From Glycomyces arizonensis DSM 44726 (GTDB taxonomy: Bacteria; Actinomycetota; Actinomycetes; Mycobacteriales; Micromonosporaceae), in contig NZ_AXWO01000020.1 in the NCBI RefSeq assembly GCF_000482705.1, positions 32,429 through 96,428 on the forward strand: 64,000 bases of DNA, written 5' to 3'. This document shows positions 53,817-62,409 of this stretch, piece by piece (the first letter of the stretch is position 1; each line of letters begins with the position of its first letter). Under the pieces are notes generated by a model. The model saw only the letters and a list, made by a program, of their open reading frames with translations. It did no database searches and was not told the DNA's origin. Made by a program: the position numbers and the translations under genes.

Positions 53817-55328
53817 ATGAGTTCTGCTGTCGACGTGCCGTCCGTGGGAGACCTGCTCGCGGAACGGTACCGCCTCGAAGAACACGTCGGGGGCGCGAAC
53901 GGCCACCGCCAGCTGTGGCGGGGCGTGGACGTGCTCCTGCACCGCAGTGTCGCCGTGGTGCTGCGCTCTCCCGGCGGCGACGACGCCGCCCCCACCATGA
54001 CCGCCGCCGTGGCCGCCTCGCGGGCCCACGTCGACTCGATGGTGGACGTCTACGACGCGGTCGACGAGGGCCGGTTCGCCTACGTCGTCAGGGAATGGGT
54101 CAACGGCTCGTCCCTGCGCGGCGTGCTGGAGCACCGGCCCCTCGCCCCCTCCCACGCGCTCGAACTGGTCGCCTCGGTCGCCGACGCGGTCGCCGCCCTC
54201 CACGACGGCGGCGTCACCCACGGCGACCTGCATCCGGGCACGATACTGCTGTCCGAGGACGACCGGGTCATGGTCACCGAGCCGCGCAACGAGCCGGGCC
54301 ACACGCCCGTGGGCGACGTCCGCGCGCTCGGCGCGACCCTCTACGCCTGCCTGACCGGCACCTGGCCGCGCGTCGTCCCCACCGAGGACACCGGCCTGCC
54401 GGACGCGCCCGTCGACGAGTGGGGCCGCACGCTCGACGCGCACGCCGTCGTCGAGACCGTCCCCGAACCGCTCTCGCGCCTCACCGGCAACCTGCTCGAC
54501 GCCGCCGAGGCCCCGCCCTCGGCCGCCGAGCTCGCGATCGAGCTGCGCTCGCTCGCCGAGTCCGGCGGCACCGCGCCGGCGGGCGACGACCGCACGCGCG
54601 TCTCGCCGCGGGGTCCGCTGGAGGCGCTCGGCGCCGGGTCGTCGTCCAAGCCCGCCGCGCCGCCGATCGGCATGAAGCGCCTGGCCGTCATCGCCGCGAT
54701 CGCCGCCGCGGTCGTCTTCGCGGGCGTGGTCACCAGCGCCCTCGTCTGGGGCGGCGGCGAGGACGACCCGAACGAGAACTCCCTCGGCCTGACCGGCGAG
54801 GACGCCAGCTCCTCGGCCGAGCCCTCCGACGAGGAGGAGACCGAGGTCGCCGCGCCCACCGAGGCCGAGCTGAGCGATGACGACCTGCGCATCGTCGACC
54901 CGCCGCCGGGGAACCGCACCGAGCTGGAGGGCACCGAGAACGTCATCGACGGCTCCGCCTCCACCGGCTGGTCCACCGACACCTACAACGCCGCCGCCTT
55001 CGGCGACATGAAGCCCGGCATGGGCATCCTCATCGACCTCGGCGAGCCGCAGGAGGTCGCCTCGGTGCGCGTGCAGATGACCAGCGCCGGGGCGACGGTC
55101 GGCCTGCTCGCCGGGGACGAGGACCCCGGCGACTCCAGCGACGGCGACCAGCAGATCGTCGACTCGTTCACGACGCTCGCCGATCAGGTGGAGGACGCCG
55201 ACACCAACATCGAGCTGCGGGCCGACGGGGAGGCCACCAGGTACGTCGTGGTGTGGTTCACGAACCTGCCGCCGTCGTCCGGCGGCTTCAAGGTCACGGT
55301 CAGCGAAATCAACGTCTTCATCCGGTAG
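53817..55328 (+). CDS. MurJ-associated pseudokinase with extracytoplasmic domain
   Basis: 503 aa. A kinase-fold domain (about 10-250) has RYRLEEHVGGANGHRQLWRG instead of a Gly-rich loop, and in place of the catalytic HRDLKPxN there is HGDLHPGTILLSEDDR, with no DFG, so catalysis is unlikely. One membrane span follows (about 285-310), then an acidic linker and an outer discoidin-like domain (about 360-503; NVIDGSASTGWSTDTY). In mycobacteria the corresponding pseudokinase region of MviN binds FhaA and holds back wall synthesis. GGGGAGGA precedes the ATG. It probably regulates MurJ. Confidence 0.85.
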   Translation: MSSAVDVPSVGDLLAERYRLEEHVGGANGHRQLWRGVDVLLHRSVAVVLRSPGGDDAAPTMTAAVAASRAHVDSMVDVYDAVDEGRFAYVVREWVNGSSLRGVLEHRPLAPSHALELVASVADAVAALHDGGVTHGDLHPGTILLSEDDRVMVTEPRNEPGHTPVGDVRALGATLYACLTGTWPRVVPTEDTGLPDAPVDEWGRTLDAHAVVETVPEPLSRLTGNLLDAAEAPPSAAELAIELRSLAESGGTAPAGDDRTRVSPRGPLEALGAGSSSKPAAPPIGMKRLAVIAAIAAAVVFAGVVTSALVWGGGEDDPNENSLGLTGEDASSSAEPSDEEETEVAAPTEAELSDDDLRIVDPPPGNRTELEGTENVIDGSASTGWSTDTYNAAAFGDMKPGMGILIDLGEPQEVASVRVQMTSAGATVGLLAGDEDPGDSSDGDQQIVDSFTTLADQVEDADTNIELRADGEATRYVVVWFTNLPPSSGGFKVTVSEINVFIR

Positions 55329-55334
55329 GAACCC

Positions 55335-56078
55335 ATGCCCCCCGCCCCGCGCCCGCCCGAACGCGGTTCGCCCACCGGCCCAGACGCCGCTCCGAGCCGC
55401 GGCGCCGAGGCGCGCCCGTCGGAGGCCCGGCCCTCAGAGGAATGGAGCGACGCCGAGCTGCTCGCGCGCCACATCGCCGGGAACCGGGACGCGTTCGGGG
55501 AGCTGTTCCGCCGCCACCGCGGGCGGCTGTGGGCGGTCGCGGTGCGCACGCTCGCCGACCCCGACGACGCCGCCGAGGCGCTGCAGGACGCCATGATCAA
55601 GGCCTACCAGGCCGCCGGGTCGTTCCGCGGGAACGCGGCGGTCACCACGTGGTTGCACCGGATCGTCGTCAACGCCTGCCTCGACCGGATCCGCTCGGCC
55701 CGGCGGCGGCCGACCGTGCCGCTGCCCGAGACCGACCTCCGCTCGAGCGGCGAGGGCGACCCGGCTTCCTCGGCGCTGAAGCTCACCGTCCGCCGGGCCC
55801 TGGCCGAGCTGCCGTTCGACCAGCGGGCCGTGCTGGTCTACATCGACATGCTGGGCTACCCGGTCGAGGAGGTCGCGGCGATCCTGAAGGTCCGGCCCGG
55901 CACCGTCAAGTCCCGCGCCTCCAGGGCGCGCAAGCGCCTGGCCGCCAGGCTCCCCGAACTCGACCCGGCGTCACCGGCGCCACCGGGGCCGGGCGGGAAC
56001 CCGCCCGATCAGCGGGGCGTCGAACCAGGTACAACCAGCGACCACGGACCGGTCCGAGAGGAGGGAGGCCGCCCATGA
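55335..56078 (+). CDS. sigM: ECF sigma factor SigM
   Basis: 247 aa. Region 2: GNRDAFGELFRRHRGRLWAV and ADPDDAAEALQDAMIKAYQA; region 4: ALAELPFDQRAVLVYIDMLG, then VEEVAAILKVRPGTVKSRAS. Pro-rich tails at both ends. Order murJ-pseudokinase-sigM-anti-sigma-trxB-trxA equals that of mycobacteria and Streptomyces, which supports the SigM name. It begins six bases after the pseudokinase stop and overlaps the anti-sigma gene by ATGA. Confidence 0.93.
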   Translation: MPPAPRPPERGSPTGPDAAPSRGAEARPSEARPSEEWSDAELLARHIAGNRDAFGELFRRHRGRLWAVAVRTLADPDDAAEALQDAMIKAYQAAGSFRGNAAVTTWLHRIVVNACLDRIRSARRRPTVPLPETDLRSSGEGDPASSALKLTVRRALAELPFDQRAVLVYIDMLGYPVEEVAAILKVRPGTVKSRASRARKRLAARLPELDPASPAPPGPGGNPPDQRGVEPGTTSDHGPVREEGGRP

Positions 56079-56845
56079 GCGCTCGACGCGACGACGAGCA
56101 CGAGGCCGGTGCGCTGCTGCGCGCCGCTTCGGCCGAATACGACGACCTCCCGCGGGACGTGGCCGACCGACTCGACCGGGTGCTCGAGCAGCTGCCGGCC
56201 GCCGACACCCTCCACGCCGGAGAGCGGCGGACCTCCCCGGGCTGGATCGAGTGGCTGCGCGCGCGGCGCGTCCGCTACGCCCTGGTGAGCGCCACGGCCG
56301 CGCTGATCGTGACCGTCGGGGCGGTGGCCGCCGCGGTCCAGTTCGTCTCCACCTCCACCGGCGGGGACGGCGGCGCGGGGGTGTCCGCCGAGCAGGAACC
56401 GGACAGCGCCTTCGACGAGGGCTCGTCCGAGGACGCCGCCGCCACGCCGGAGGGGGACGACTTCGCGGCCGAGGAAGAGGAGACCCAAGCCGAGGCCCCG
56501 CAGGGCGACGGCGAGACCAGCAGCGTGGAGACGTTCGCGACCGGCGCCGACTACACCGCGCAGAGCGACCTGCTGACCGCCCTGCAGGAGCTGAACGGCG
56601 ACAGCCCCGACGCGGCGGTCCCGCCCCAGCTGAACGGCCTGGCCGCGGGCGGCACGCTGTGGGAGAGGTGCCAGGAGGCGCTCGCCGAGCGGTACGGCAG
56701 CCTGATCGTCGCGGTCGACTTCGCACGCTTCGAATCCCAGCCGGCGGTGCTCGCCCTGCTGGTGTCGGAGTCGAGCGAGACCGCCGTCGCCGTCACCCCC
56801 GCGTGCGCGGACGGGATCATCGAGGAGCTGTTCGTCCAGGGCTGA
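56075..56845 (+). CDS. Anti-sigma factor of SigM
   Basis: 256 aa with one membrane span (about 67-90, VRYALVSATAALIVTVGAVA). The cytoplasmic N-terminus (LLRAASAEYDDLPRDVADRL) should bind SigM. The outside part has an acidic linker and a small C-terminal domain with two cysteines (LWERCQEALAERYGS and TPACADGIIEELF). GAGGGAGG lies before the ATG. The overlapping start with sigM is typical of sigma/anti-sigma pairs; the position matches mycobacterial Rv3912. Confidence 0.88.
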   Translation: MSARRDDEHEAGALLRAASAEYDDLPRDVADRLDRVLEQLPAADTLHAGERRTSPGWIEWLRARRVRYALVSATAALIVTVGAVAAAVQFVSTSTGGDGGAGVSAEQEPDSAFDEGSSEDAAATPEGDDFAAEEEETQAEAPQGDGETSSVETFATGADYTAQSDLLTALQELNGDSPDAAVPPQLNGLAAGGTLWERCQEALAERYGSLIVAVDFARFESQPAVLALLVSESSETAVAVTPACADGIIEELFVQG

Positions 56846-57010
56846 GGAGTGAGACTCCCCACGCCGGACGTATTCGCCTGTCACACGCCCACCACAGGTC
56901 GGTGCCGCGGAATTTCTGGTCAATAGGATGGCGTTGAAGCTGTCAGCCTCGCCGCGAGCCTCCAGGCCCGCCGCGGGGACCGCCGAAACACCGCTGAGGA
57001 GCACATTCCG

Positions 57011-57943
57011 GTGAGCGAAATACGCAACGTCATCATCATCGGCTCGGGGCCGGCCGGCTACACGGCCGCGCTGTACACGGCCCGCGCCGACATGCGCCCG
57101 CTGGTCTTCGAGGGCTTCCAGTTCGGCGGCGCGCTCATGCAGACGACCGAGGTCGAGAACTACCCCGGCTTCCCCGACGGCATCATGGGCCCCGAGCTGA
57201 TGGACCAGTGGCGCAAGCAGGCCGAGCGCTTCGGCGCCGAGCTGGTCGCCGACGACGTCACCAAGGTCGACCTCACCGGCGAGGTCAAGAAGGTGTGGGT
57301 CGGCGAGGACGAGTATCGGGCACGCTCGGTCATCCTCGCCACGGGTTCGGCGTACCGGCCGCTGAACGTCCCCGGCGAGAGCGAGCTGATGGGCCGCGGC
57401 GTCTCCGCGTGCGCCACCTGCGACGGCTTCTTCTTCCGCGACCAGCACATCGCCGTCGTCGGCGGCGGCGACTCGGCGATGGAGGAGGCGACGTTCCTGA
57501 CCAAGTTCGCCTCGAAGGTGACGATCCTGCACCGCCGGGACGCCTTCCGCGCCTCCAAGATCATGGCCGAGCGGGCGCTCGCCAACCCGAAGATCGACGT
57601 CGCGTGGAACACCGTGGTCGACAAGATCCTCGGCGAGGGCGGCAAGGTCTCGGGCGTCGAGGTCTCCGACACCACCACCGGCGAGCGGCGCGAGCTGCCG
57701 GTGACCGGCCTGTTCATCGCGATCGGCCACGACCCGCGCTCGGAGCTGCTCAAGGGCCAGGTGGAGCTGGACGACTCCGGGTACGTCAAGGTCGACGCCC
57801 CGTCGACGCGCACGAACCTCGAAGGGGTCTTCGCCGCGGGCGACCTCGTCGACCACACCTACCAGCAGGCCGTCACCGCCGCCGGAACCGGCTGCGCCGC
57901 CGCGCTCGACGCCGAGCGCTTCATCGCCGGCCTCAACGACTAG
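57011..57943 (+). CDS. trxB: Thioredoxin reductase
   Basis: 310-aa flavoprotein reducing thioredoxin with NADPH. FAD-binding [20 protein letters not shown] at the N-terminus, redox site CATC at about residues 135-138 ([11 protein letters not shown]), NADPH-binding [16 protein letters not shown] and the C-terminal FAD motif [23 protein letters not shown] start with GAGGAG ten bases upstream. Co-directional with trxA 37 bases downstream. Confidence 0.97.
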   Translation: MSEIRNVIIIGSGPAGYTAALYTARADMRPLVFEGFQFGGALMQTTEVENYPGFPDGIMGPELMDQWRKQAERFGAELVADDVTKVDLTGEVKKVWVGEDEYRARSVILATGSAYRPLNVPGESELMGRGVSACATCDGFFFRDQHIAVVGGGDSAMEEATFLTKFASKVTILHRRDAFRASKIMAERALANPKIDVAWNTVVDKILGEGGKVSGVEVSDTTTGERRELPVTGLFIAIGHDPRSELLKGQVELDDSGYVKVDAPSTRTNLEGVFAAGDLVDHTYQQAVTAAGTGCAAALDAERFIAGLND

Positions 57944-57980
57944 TCCCCGCCGTAACTACCCGAACAACAGGAGGATGCCC

Positions 57981-58295
57981 ATGGGCGCCATCAAAGCAGT
58001 CAGCGACGCCGACTTCCAGACCGAGGTGCTCGACTCCGACAAGCCGGTCCTGGTCGACTTCTGGGCCGAATGGTGCGGCCCTTGCAAGAAGGTCGCCCCG
58101 GTCCTGGAGGAGCTCGCCGCCGAGTCGGACGCGTTCGAGATCCGCAAGCTGGACACCGACGCGAACCCGGAGATCACCCGGAAGTTCCAGGTGATGAGCG
58201 TGCCGACCATGATCCTGTTCAAGGACGGCCAGCCCGCCGACCAGCTCATCGGCGCCCAGCCGAAGGCCGCCATCAAGCGGTTCCTGGCGAAGTAG
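57981..58295 (+). CDS. trxA: Thioredoxin
   Basis: 104 aa with the active site WAEWCGPCKKVAP (residues about 29-41) and the cis-proline segment MSVPTMILFKDG. Start ATG 57981 is preferred over 57975 because AGGAGG stands six bases before it. With trxB it forms the disulfide-reducing system; a strong terminator follows directly. Confidence 0.97.
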   Translation: MGAIKAVSDADFQTEVLDSDKPVLVDFWAEWCGPCKKVAPVLEELAAESDAFEIRKLDTDANPEITRKFQVMSVPTMILFKDGQPADQLIGAQPKAAIKRFLAK

Positions 58296-58308
58296 GCCCG
58301 ACGCACAC

Positions 58309-58342
58309 CGGAGGGGGCGGCGCATTCGCGCCGCCCCCTCCG
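58309..58342 (+). terminator. Terminator of trxB-trxA
   Basis: A 15-bp perfect stem (arm GGAGGGGGCGGCGC plus one flanking pair) with loop ATTC, starting 13 bases after the trxA stop. No T-run. The rest of the gap to 58586 contains nothing I can support. Confidence 0.75.
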
Positions 58343-58586
58343 CGACGTCTTCGGAAGCATGGCCCTCAGCGGCAGACGCACGCCGTGACGGATTCCGACC
58401 ATGCGATCGCAAGCCGCCCGCGCGAACGGCGCCCCGCCCGAACCCCATCCGCCACCGGCTCCGCCGCCGAGATCAGAACGCGGCCCGCGACACCACCGAG
58501 CAGACCGGGACCGCACCCGGCCCCGCGCCACCGCATCCGCGTAGGCGAACGCACTGCGCAACGCCTTCACTCCGACCCTATACTCT

Positions 58587-58614
58587 ATATCTTATATCTT
58601 ATATCTTATAGGAT
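58587..58614. repeat. AT-rich tandem heptamer with copy C of the 13-mer
   Basis: ATATCTT is repeated three times in a row (58587-58607) and continues into ATAGGAT. Bases 58600-58612 are the exact complement-strand match to CCTATAAGATATA at 6623 and 15224. It ends two bases before the GNAT stop codon, in a convergent gap. Confidence 0.7.
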
Positions 58615-58616
58615 CG

Positions 58617-59291
58617 TTACCTGCCGAGGCGGCGGACGCCCGGCCGGTCCGAGCGCGGCCGGATGATGTTCGGCTCGTCGAAGAACTGCTCCAGCTCGAA
58701 GTCGTCGAGCTCGAACCACTCCACCGGCTCGGGCAGCTCCGCCGGCTCCGAGGCCTCCGAGTCCCGCCCGGTCACCGGGCGCAGCTCCAGGCGCAGCCGC
58801 GGATAGCGCGGATCCGCCCGCACCGTCTTGAACCCGACCGAGCGGTAGAAGTCCGCCGGCACCAGGCACGCGTTCGACTCGGCGCGCGCGTCCCCGAACG
58901 CCTCGAGCGCGTAGACGCCCCGGCGCGCCATGTCCGAGGCCACGGCCTGCACGAGCTGGCGGCCGAGCCCGGTCCCGCTGTACGCCGGCTTGACATAGGC
59001 CGTCATCAGCAGCGCCGCGTCCGGCGACACCGGACCCGACGGGAACTCCACCGACCTCGGCACGAACTTCGGCGACGCGTACGTGATGAAACCCGCGACG
59101 CGCTCGCCCTCGTAGGCGATCCGGCCGCATCCGCCCCACTCCAGCAGCGTCTGCGACACCCAGGCCTCCTTCTCCAGGCCCGGATCGCCCACCTCACCCG
59201 AATCCGCGCACAGCGGCGACAGCTCCCAGAACACGCAGGAGCGGCACCGGCCCGGAACGGCTTCCAGGGAATCGAGCGTGAGATTGACCAT
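58617..59291 (-). CDS. GNAT family acetyltransferase
   Basis: 224 aa. The acetyl-CoA region is LLMTAYVKPAYSGTGLGRQL followed by VQAVASDMARRGVYALEAFG, the A motif of GNAT proteins; an N-terminal CRSCVFWEL motif with two cysteines could bind metal. Similar GNAT genes are common next to the trx/parB region of actinomycetes. ATG 59291 is favoured by family length; the frame is open to 59303. Substrate unknown. Confidence 0.85.
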   Translation of the reverse strand: MVNLTLDSLEAVPGRCRSCVFWELSPLCADSGEVGDPGLEKEAWVSQTLLEWGGCGRIAYEGERVAGFITYASPKFVPRSVEFPSGPVSPDAALLMTAYVKPAYSGTGLGRQLVQAVASDMARRGVYALEAFGDARAESNACLVPADFYRSVGFKTVRADPRYPRLRLELRPVTGRDSEASEPAELPEPVEWFELDDFELEQFFDEPNIIRPRSDRPGVRRLGR

Positions 59292-59530
59292 GCGACGATG
59301 CACCAGAACAGATTACGTCGCGCGGGTGTCCGCATGATGGAAAACACGCACGTCCCTCGTGGCGTGTGCTAGTAGAGTGGGCCGATCGGCGTCTCGGCCC
59401 CGTAGGGTGGTCATCAGCGCTTCGGGCGCGGGCATCGGCCGATCCCCGTCACACATGCAACGCGCACAACAGACTGAACGCCCGCAGGCGACGTCGGCGG
59501 GCGGTGAAGGCCCTTGAAGGAGGTCTCCGC

Positions 59531-60778
59531 GTGTCCGGTACAACGCTCGACGATTACACCGGTCGGTACGCATCCCGGGTTCACGGGATGGCACAGTCGG
59601 AGATCCGCGCACTGTTCTCGGTGGCCAACCGCCCCGAGGTCGTCTCCCTCGCAGGCGGCAACCCCTACACCGCCGCGCTCCCCATGGACGAGCTCGGCGA
59701 GATGTTCACGCGCCTGCTCGAACAGAAGGGCGCCGAGGCCCTCAGCTACTGCCCCGGCCAGGGCAGCACCACCCTCCGCACCGCACTGTGCAACGTCATG
59801 GAGCTGTCGGGCGTCCACGCCTCGGCCGACGACCTCGTCCTCACCAACGGCGCCCAGCAGGGCCTCGACCTGCTCGCCCGCACCTTCCTCGACCCCGGCG
59901 ACATCGTGCTCGCCGAAGGGCCCACCTACGTCGGCGCGCTCGGCGTCTTCCAGGCCGCGCAGGCCGACGTCCGGCACCTGCCGATGGACGACGACGGCCT
60001 CGTCCCCGAGGGGCTCGAGACCGCGCTCGCCGAGCTCGAACGCGAGGGGCGCCGCGCGAAGTTCCTGTACACGATCCCGACGTACCAGAACCCGGCGGGC
60101 GTCACGCTCACCGACGAGCGGCGCGAGCGCATCCTCGCGATCGCCGAACGCCACGGACTGCTCATCATCGAAGACGACCCGTACAGCATGATCTCGTTCG
60201 AGGAGGCGCCCCCGGCGCCGCTGCGGGCGCGCGCCGAGCGCGGCATCATCTACCTCGGCACCGTCTCCAAGATCTTCGCCGCGGGTCTGCGGCTCGGCTG
60301 GGTCCTCGCGCCGCCCGCCGTGCGCGACAAGCTGCTGTTGGCCGTCGAGGCGTCGATCCTGTGCCCCTCGGCCCTCATCCAGGAGGCCGCGCTCCGCTTC
60401 TTCACCGAGATGGAGTGGCGCCAGCAGGTCAAGGTCTTCACCACGCTCTACCGCGACCGCCGCGACGCGCTGCTGTCGGCGCTCACCGACTACATGCCCG
60501 AGGGCATGAGCTGGACGCACCCGGGCGGCGGCCTGTTCGTGTGGGCCACGCTCCCCGAGGGCCTCGACTCCAAGGCGATGCTCCCACGCGCGCTCCAGGA
60601 GCGCGTCGCCTACGTCCCGGGCACCGGCTTCTACGCCGACGGGAACGGCCGTCGGCAGATGCGATTGAACTTCTCCACCCAGTCGTCCGAGTCGATCCGC
60701 GAGGGCGTGCGCCGCCTGGCGGGCGTCGTCGCCGGGGACATCGAACTCCGCGACACCTTCGCGGGAGGCGGGGCATGA
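59531..60778 (+). CDS. PLP-dependent aminotransferase (fold type I, AraT/LysN-like)
   Basis: 415 aa. Segments: PEVVSLAGGNPYTAALPMDE, DLVLTNGAQQGLDLLARTFL, EGPTYVGALGVFQAAQADV, FLYTIPTYQNPAGVTLTDER, IIEDDPYSMISFE and the PLP lysine in IYLGTVSKIFAAGLRLGW. This matches aromatic or 2-aminoadipate type aminotransferases without an N-terminal DNA-binding domain. AAGGAGG lies seven bases before the GTG. Its stop overlaps the ligase start (ATGA). A 57-base piece of this gene (60374-60430) recurs in the gap at 62050-62106. Confidence 0.9.
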   Translation: MSGTTLDDYTGRYASRVHGMAQSEIRALFSVANRPEVVSLAGGNPYTAALPMDELGEMFTRLLEQKGAEALSYCPGQGSTTLRTALCNVMELSGVHASADDLVLTNGAQQGLDLLARTFLDPGDIVLAEGPTYVGALGVFQAAQADVRHLPMDDDGLVPEGLETALAELEREGRRAKFLYTIPTYQNPAGVTLTDERRERILAIAERHGLLIIEDDPYSMISFEEAPPAPLRARAERGIIYLGTVSKIFAAGLRLGWVLAPPAVRDKLLLAVEASILCPSALIQEAALRFFTEMEWRQQVKVFTTLYRDRRDALLSALTDYMPEGMSWTHPGGGLFVWATLPEGLDSKAMLPRALQERVAYVPGTGFYADGNGRRQMRLNFSTQSSESIREGVRRLAGVVAGDIELRDTFAGGGA

Positions 60779-61737
60779 GCGAGAGCGCAGCAGCGGACGT
60801 CCGCGTCCTGATCCTCGCCGGAGGCATGTCCTACGAGCACGAGGTCTCGCTGAAGTCCGGCCGCCGGGCCGCCGCGGCGCTTCAGCGCCAGGGCATGGCC
60901 TGCGACATCCGCGACCTCGACGGCGAGCTGCTCCCGGCGCTCCAGGAGTTCCCGCCCGATGTCGTGCTGCCGCTGGTGCACGGAGCCCCGGGCGAGGACG
61001 GCTCGCTGCGCGGCGTACTGGAGTTGTCGGACATCCCGTTCGTGGGCACCGGCGCCGTCGGCGCCCGGCGCGCGTGGAACAAGTCGACCGCCAAGGACCT
61101 CCTGCGGAGCGTCGGCGTCCCGACGCCGGACTGGGCGACGATGCCGAGGCAGGCGTTCTCGGACTTCGGGGCGCGCAAGCTGCTGGACCGGATCGCCACC
61201 AAGATGGGGCTGCCGCTGGTCGTCAAGCCCAACTCGGGCGGCTCGGGGCTCGGCGTGCACGCGGTCCACAAGGAGGACGACTTCCCGTCGGCGATGATGG
61301 GCTGCTTCTCCTACAGCGACGAGGCGCTCGTCGAGTCGTTCGTCGAGGGCCGCGACATCGCGGTCGGCGTCGTCGACTTCGGGGACGGGCCGACGGCGCT
61401 GCCGCCGGTGGAGATCACGCCGCTGCACGGCGATTACGACTACGCGGCCCGGTACAACCCGGGGGCGACGCGGTGGACGGTCCCGGCCGACATCGACGAG
61501 GACGTGGCCGCTCGCGTCGCCGACATCGCGGTGTCGGTGCACGAGACGCTCGGGCTGCGCGACATGTCGCGAGTCGACCTCATGGTGGACGACGCGGGCG
61601 GCATCCAGGTACTCGAGGCGAACGTGGCACCGGGGACCACCGAGACCTCGCTGCTGCCGATGGCGATCGAGGCGGCGGGGCTGGACTTCGGAGAGACGCT
61701 CGCGAAGATGGTGCGGCTGGCCCGAGCACGGGCCTGA
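60775..61737 (+). CDS. D-alanine-D-alanine ligase family protein
   Basis: 320-aa ATP-grasp protein. N-terminal RVLILAGGMSYEHEVSLKSG, then VVLPLVHGAPGEDGSLRGVL, ATP-binding LPLVVKPNSGGSGLGVHAVH and C-terminal RVDLMVDDAGGIQVLEANVA, all as in Ddl. It is probably a second Ddl paralogue or a related dipeptide ligase, since it pairs with an aminotransferase: together they could make and join an amino acid. The overlap with the aminotransferase gene supports co-function. Product cannot be told. Confidence 0.85.
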   Translation: MSESAAADVRVLILAGGMSYEHEVSLKSGRRAAAALQRQGMACDIRDLDGELLPALQEFPPDVVLPLVHGAPGEDGSLRGVLELSDIPFVGTGAVGARRAWNKSTAKDLLRSVGVPTPDWATMPRQAFSDFGARKLLDRIATKMGLPLVVKPNSGGSGLGVHAVHKEDDFPSAMMGCFSYSDEALVESFVEGRDIAVGVVDFGDGPTALPPVEITPLHGDYDYAARYNPGATRWTVPADIDEDVAARVADIAVSVHETLGLRDMSRVDLMVDDAGGIQVLEANVAPGTTETSLLPMAIEAAGLDFGETLAKMVRLARARA

Positions 61738-61810
61738 ACCGCGCGGGTGCGAGCGGAAACGGTGTGGCGAAACGGCACTGCTGGAGGTGCGGGCCTGCAC
61801 GCGTGGGCGC

Positions 61811-61830
61811 GATGTTTCACGTGAAACATC
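61811..61830. promoter_or_regulatory. parS site 1
   Basis: GATGTTTCACGTGAAACATC, a perfect 20-base palindrome containing the consensus 16-base parS (TGTTTCACGTGAAACA, 61813-61828) bound by ParB for chromosome segregation. It lies about 75 bases after the ligase stop in a gene-free gap. Confidence 0.95.
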
Positions 61831-62011
61831 CACACTGCGGACACCTCCGCCAAGGCGCGCCCGCAATGCCGACCCGACAACGCCGAGCAGCAACGGGAAA
61901 CCGGCTGCCTTCCGCATGGCGCCGAACGTGAAAGCGGATATTTACTGATTTGTCCCCTCGGGGGATCCCTTGTCTGAAGTGTACGTCGCGCGTATGACAA
62001 GGTAGTGTTTC

Positions 62012-62045
62012 GGAGCTGCGAGCGCGCAAGCGCGCTCGCAGCTCC
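62012..62045. repeat. 34-base inverted repeat (16-bp arms)
   Basis: GGAGCTGCGAGCGCGC and its exact complement are separated by AA. Immediately to the right, four bases on, begins the duplicated aminotransferase fragment. Could be a terminator or a recombination relic. Confidence 0.7.
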
Positions 62046-62049
62046 GCTC

Positions 62050-62106
62050 GACCTGCTGGCGCCACTCCATCTCGGTGAAGCAGCGAAGCGCCGCCTCCTG
62101 GATGAG
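62050..62106 (-). pseudogene. 57-base duplicated fragment of the aminotransferase gene
   Basis: On the minus strand this segment matches 60374-60430 of the aminotransferase gene at 54 of 57 bases and encodes ALIQEAALRCFTEMEWRQQV against ALIQEAALRFFTEMEWRQQV. It is in opposite orientation to the source and has no start or surrounding gene. The rest of the 61738-62409 gap holds parS 1, the adjacent inverted repeat and tandem repeats, no gene. Confidence 0.85.
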
Positions 62107-62286
62107 AGCGGCCACCTGGATGAAAGCAGAGAGGTACAGGGTCAGCGATCGGAAGCCGATTCTGGAGCGCGAGGTGGCGGCGTGGCGGCCGAGAGGGCGC
62201 CGAGCGGGCGAGGCGGCACCCGATGCGAGCAGAGGGTGGCCGCCAGGGGGAAGTCCGGCCTGATCGGCCATGGCCGCGCGGTCGCG

Positions 62287-62360
62287 CTCAGCAATTCCCT
62301 CAGCAATTCCCTCAACAATGCGTTCAGCAAGGCACTCAAACAACGCACTCAAACAACGCA
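62287..62360. repeat. Degenerate 12-base tandem repeats
   Basis: Six units of 12-13 bases: CTCAGCAATTCC twice, then CTCAACAATGCG, TTCAGCAAGGCA and CTCAAACAACGCA twice. They end 50 bases before the stop of the HIT-like gene and are AT-richer than their surroundings. Not in a credible gene. Confidence 0.75.
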
Positions 62361-62409
62361 CTCTCAACAAGGTTCTCTACGAGGCGCTCACCGAGGCGTC
62401 CGCCCGGCG

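Noticed and set aside
61942..62370. 142-aa minus-strand frame containing the aminotransferase fragment
   Set aside because: Only the 57-base duplicated piece is meaningful; the rest is repeats and the inverted repeat, so it is reported as a fragment, not a gene.
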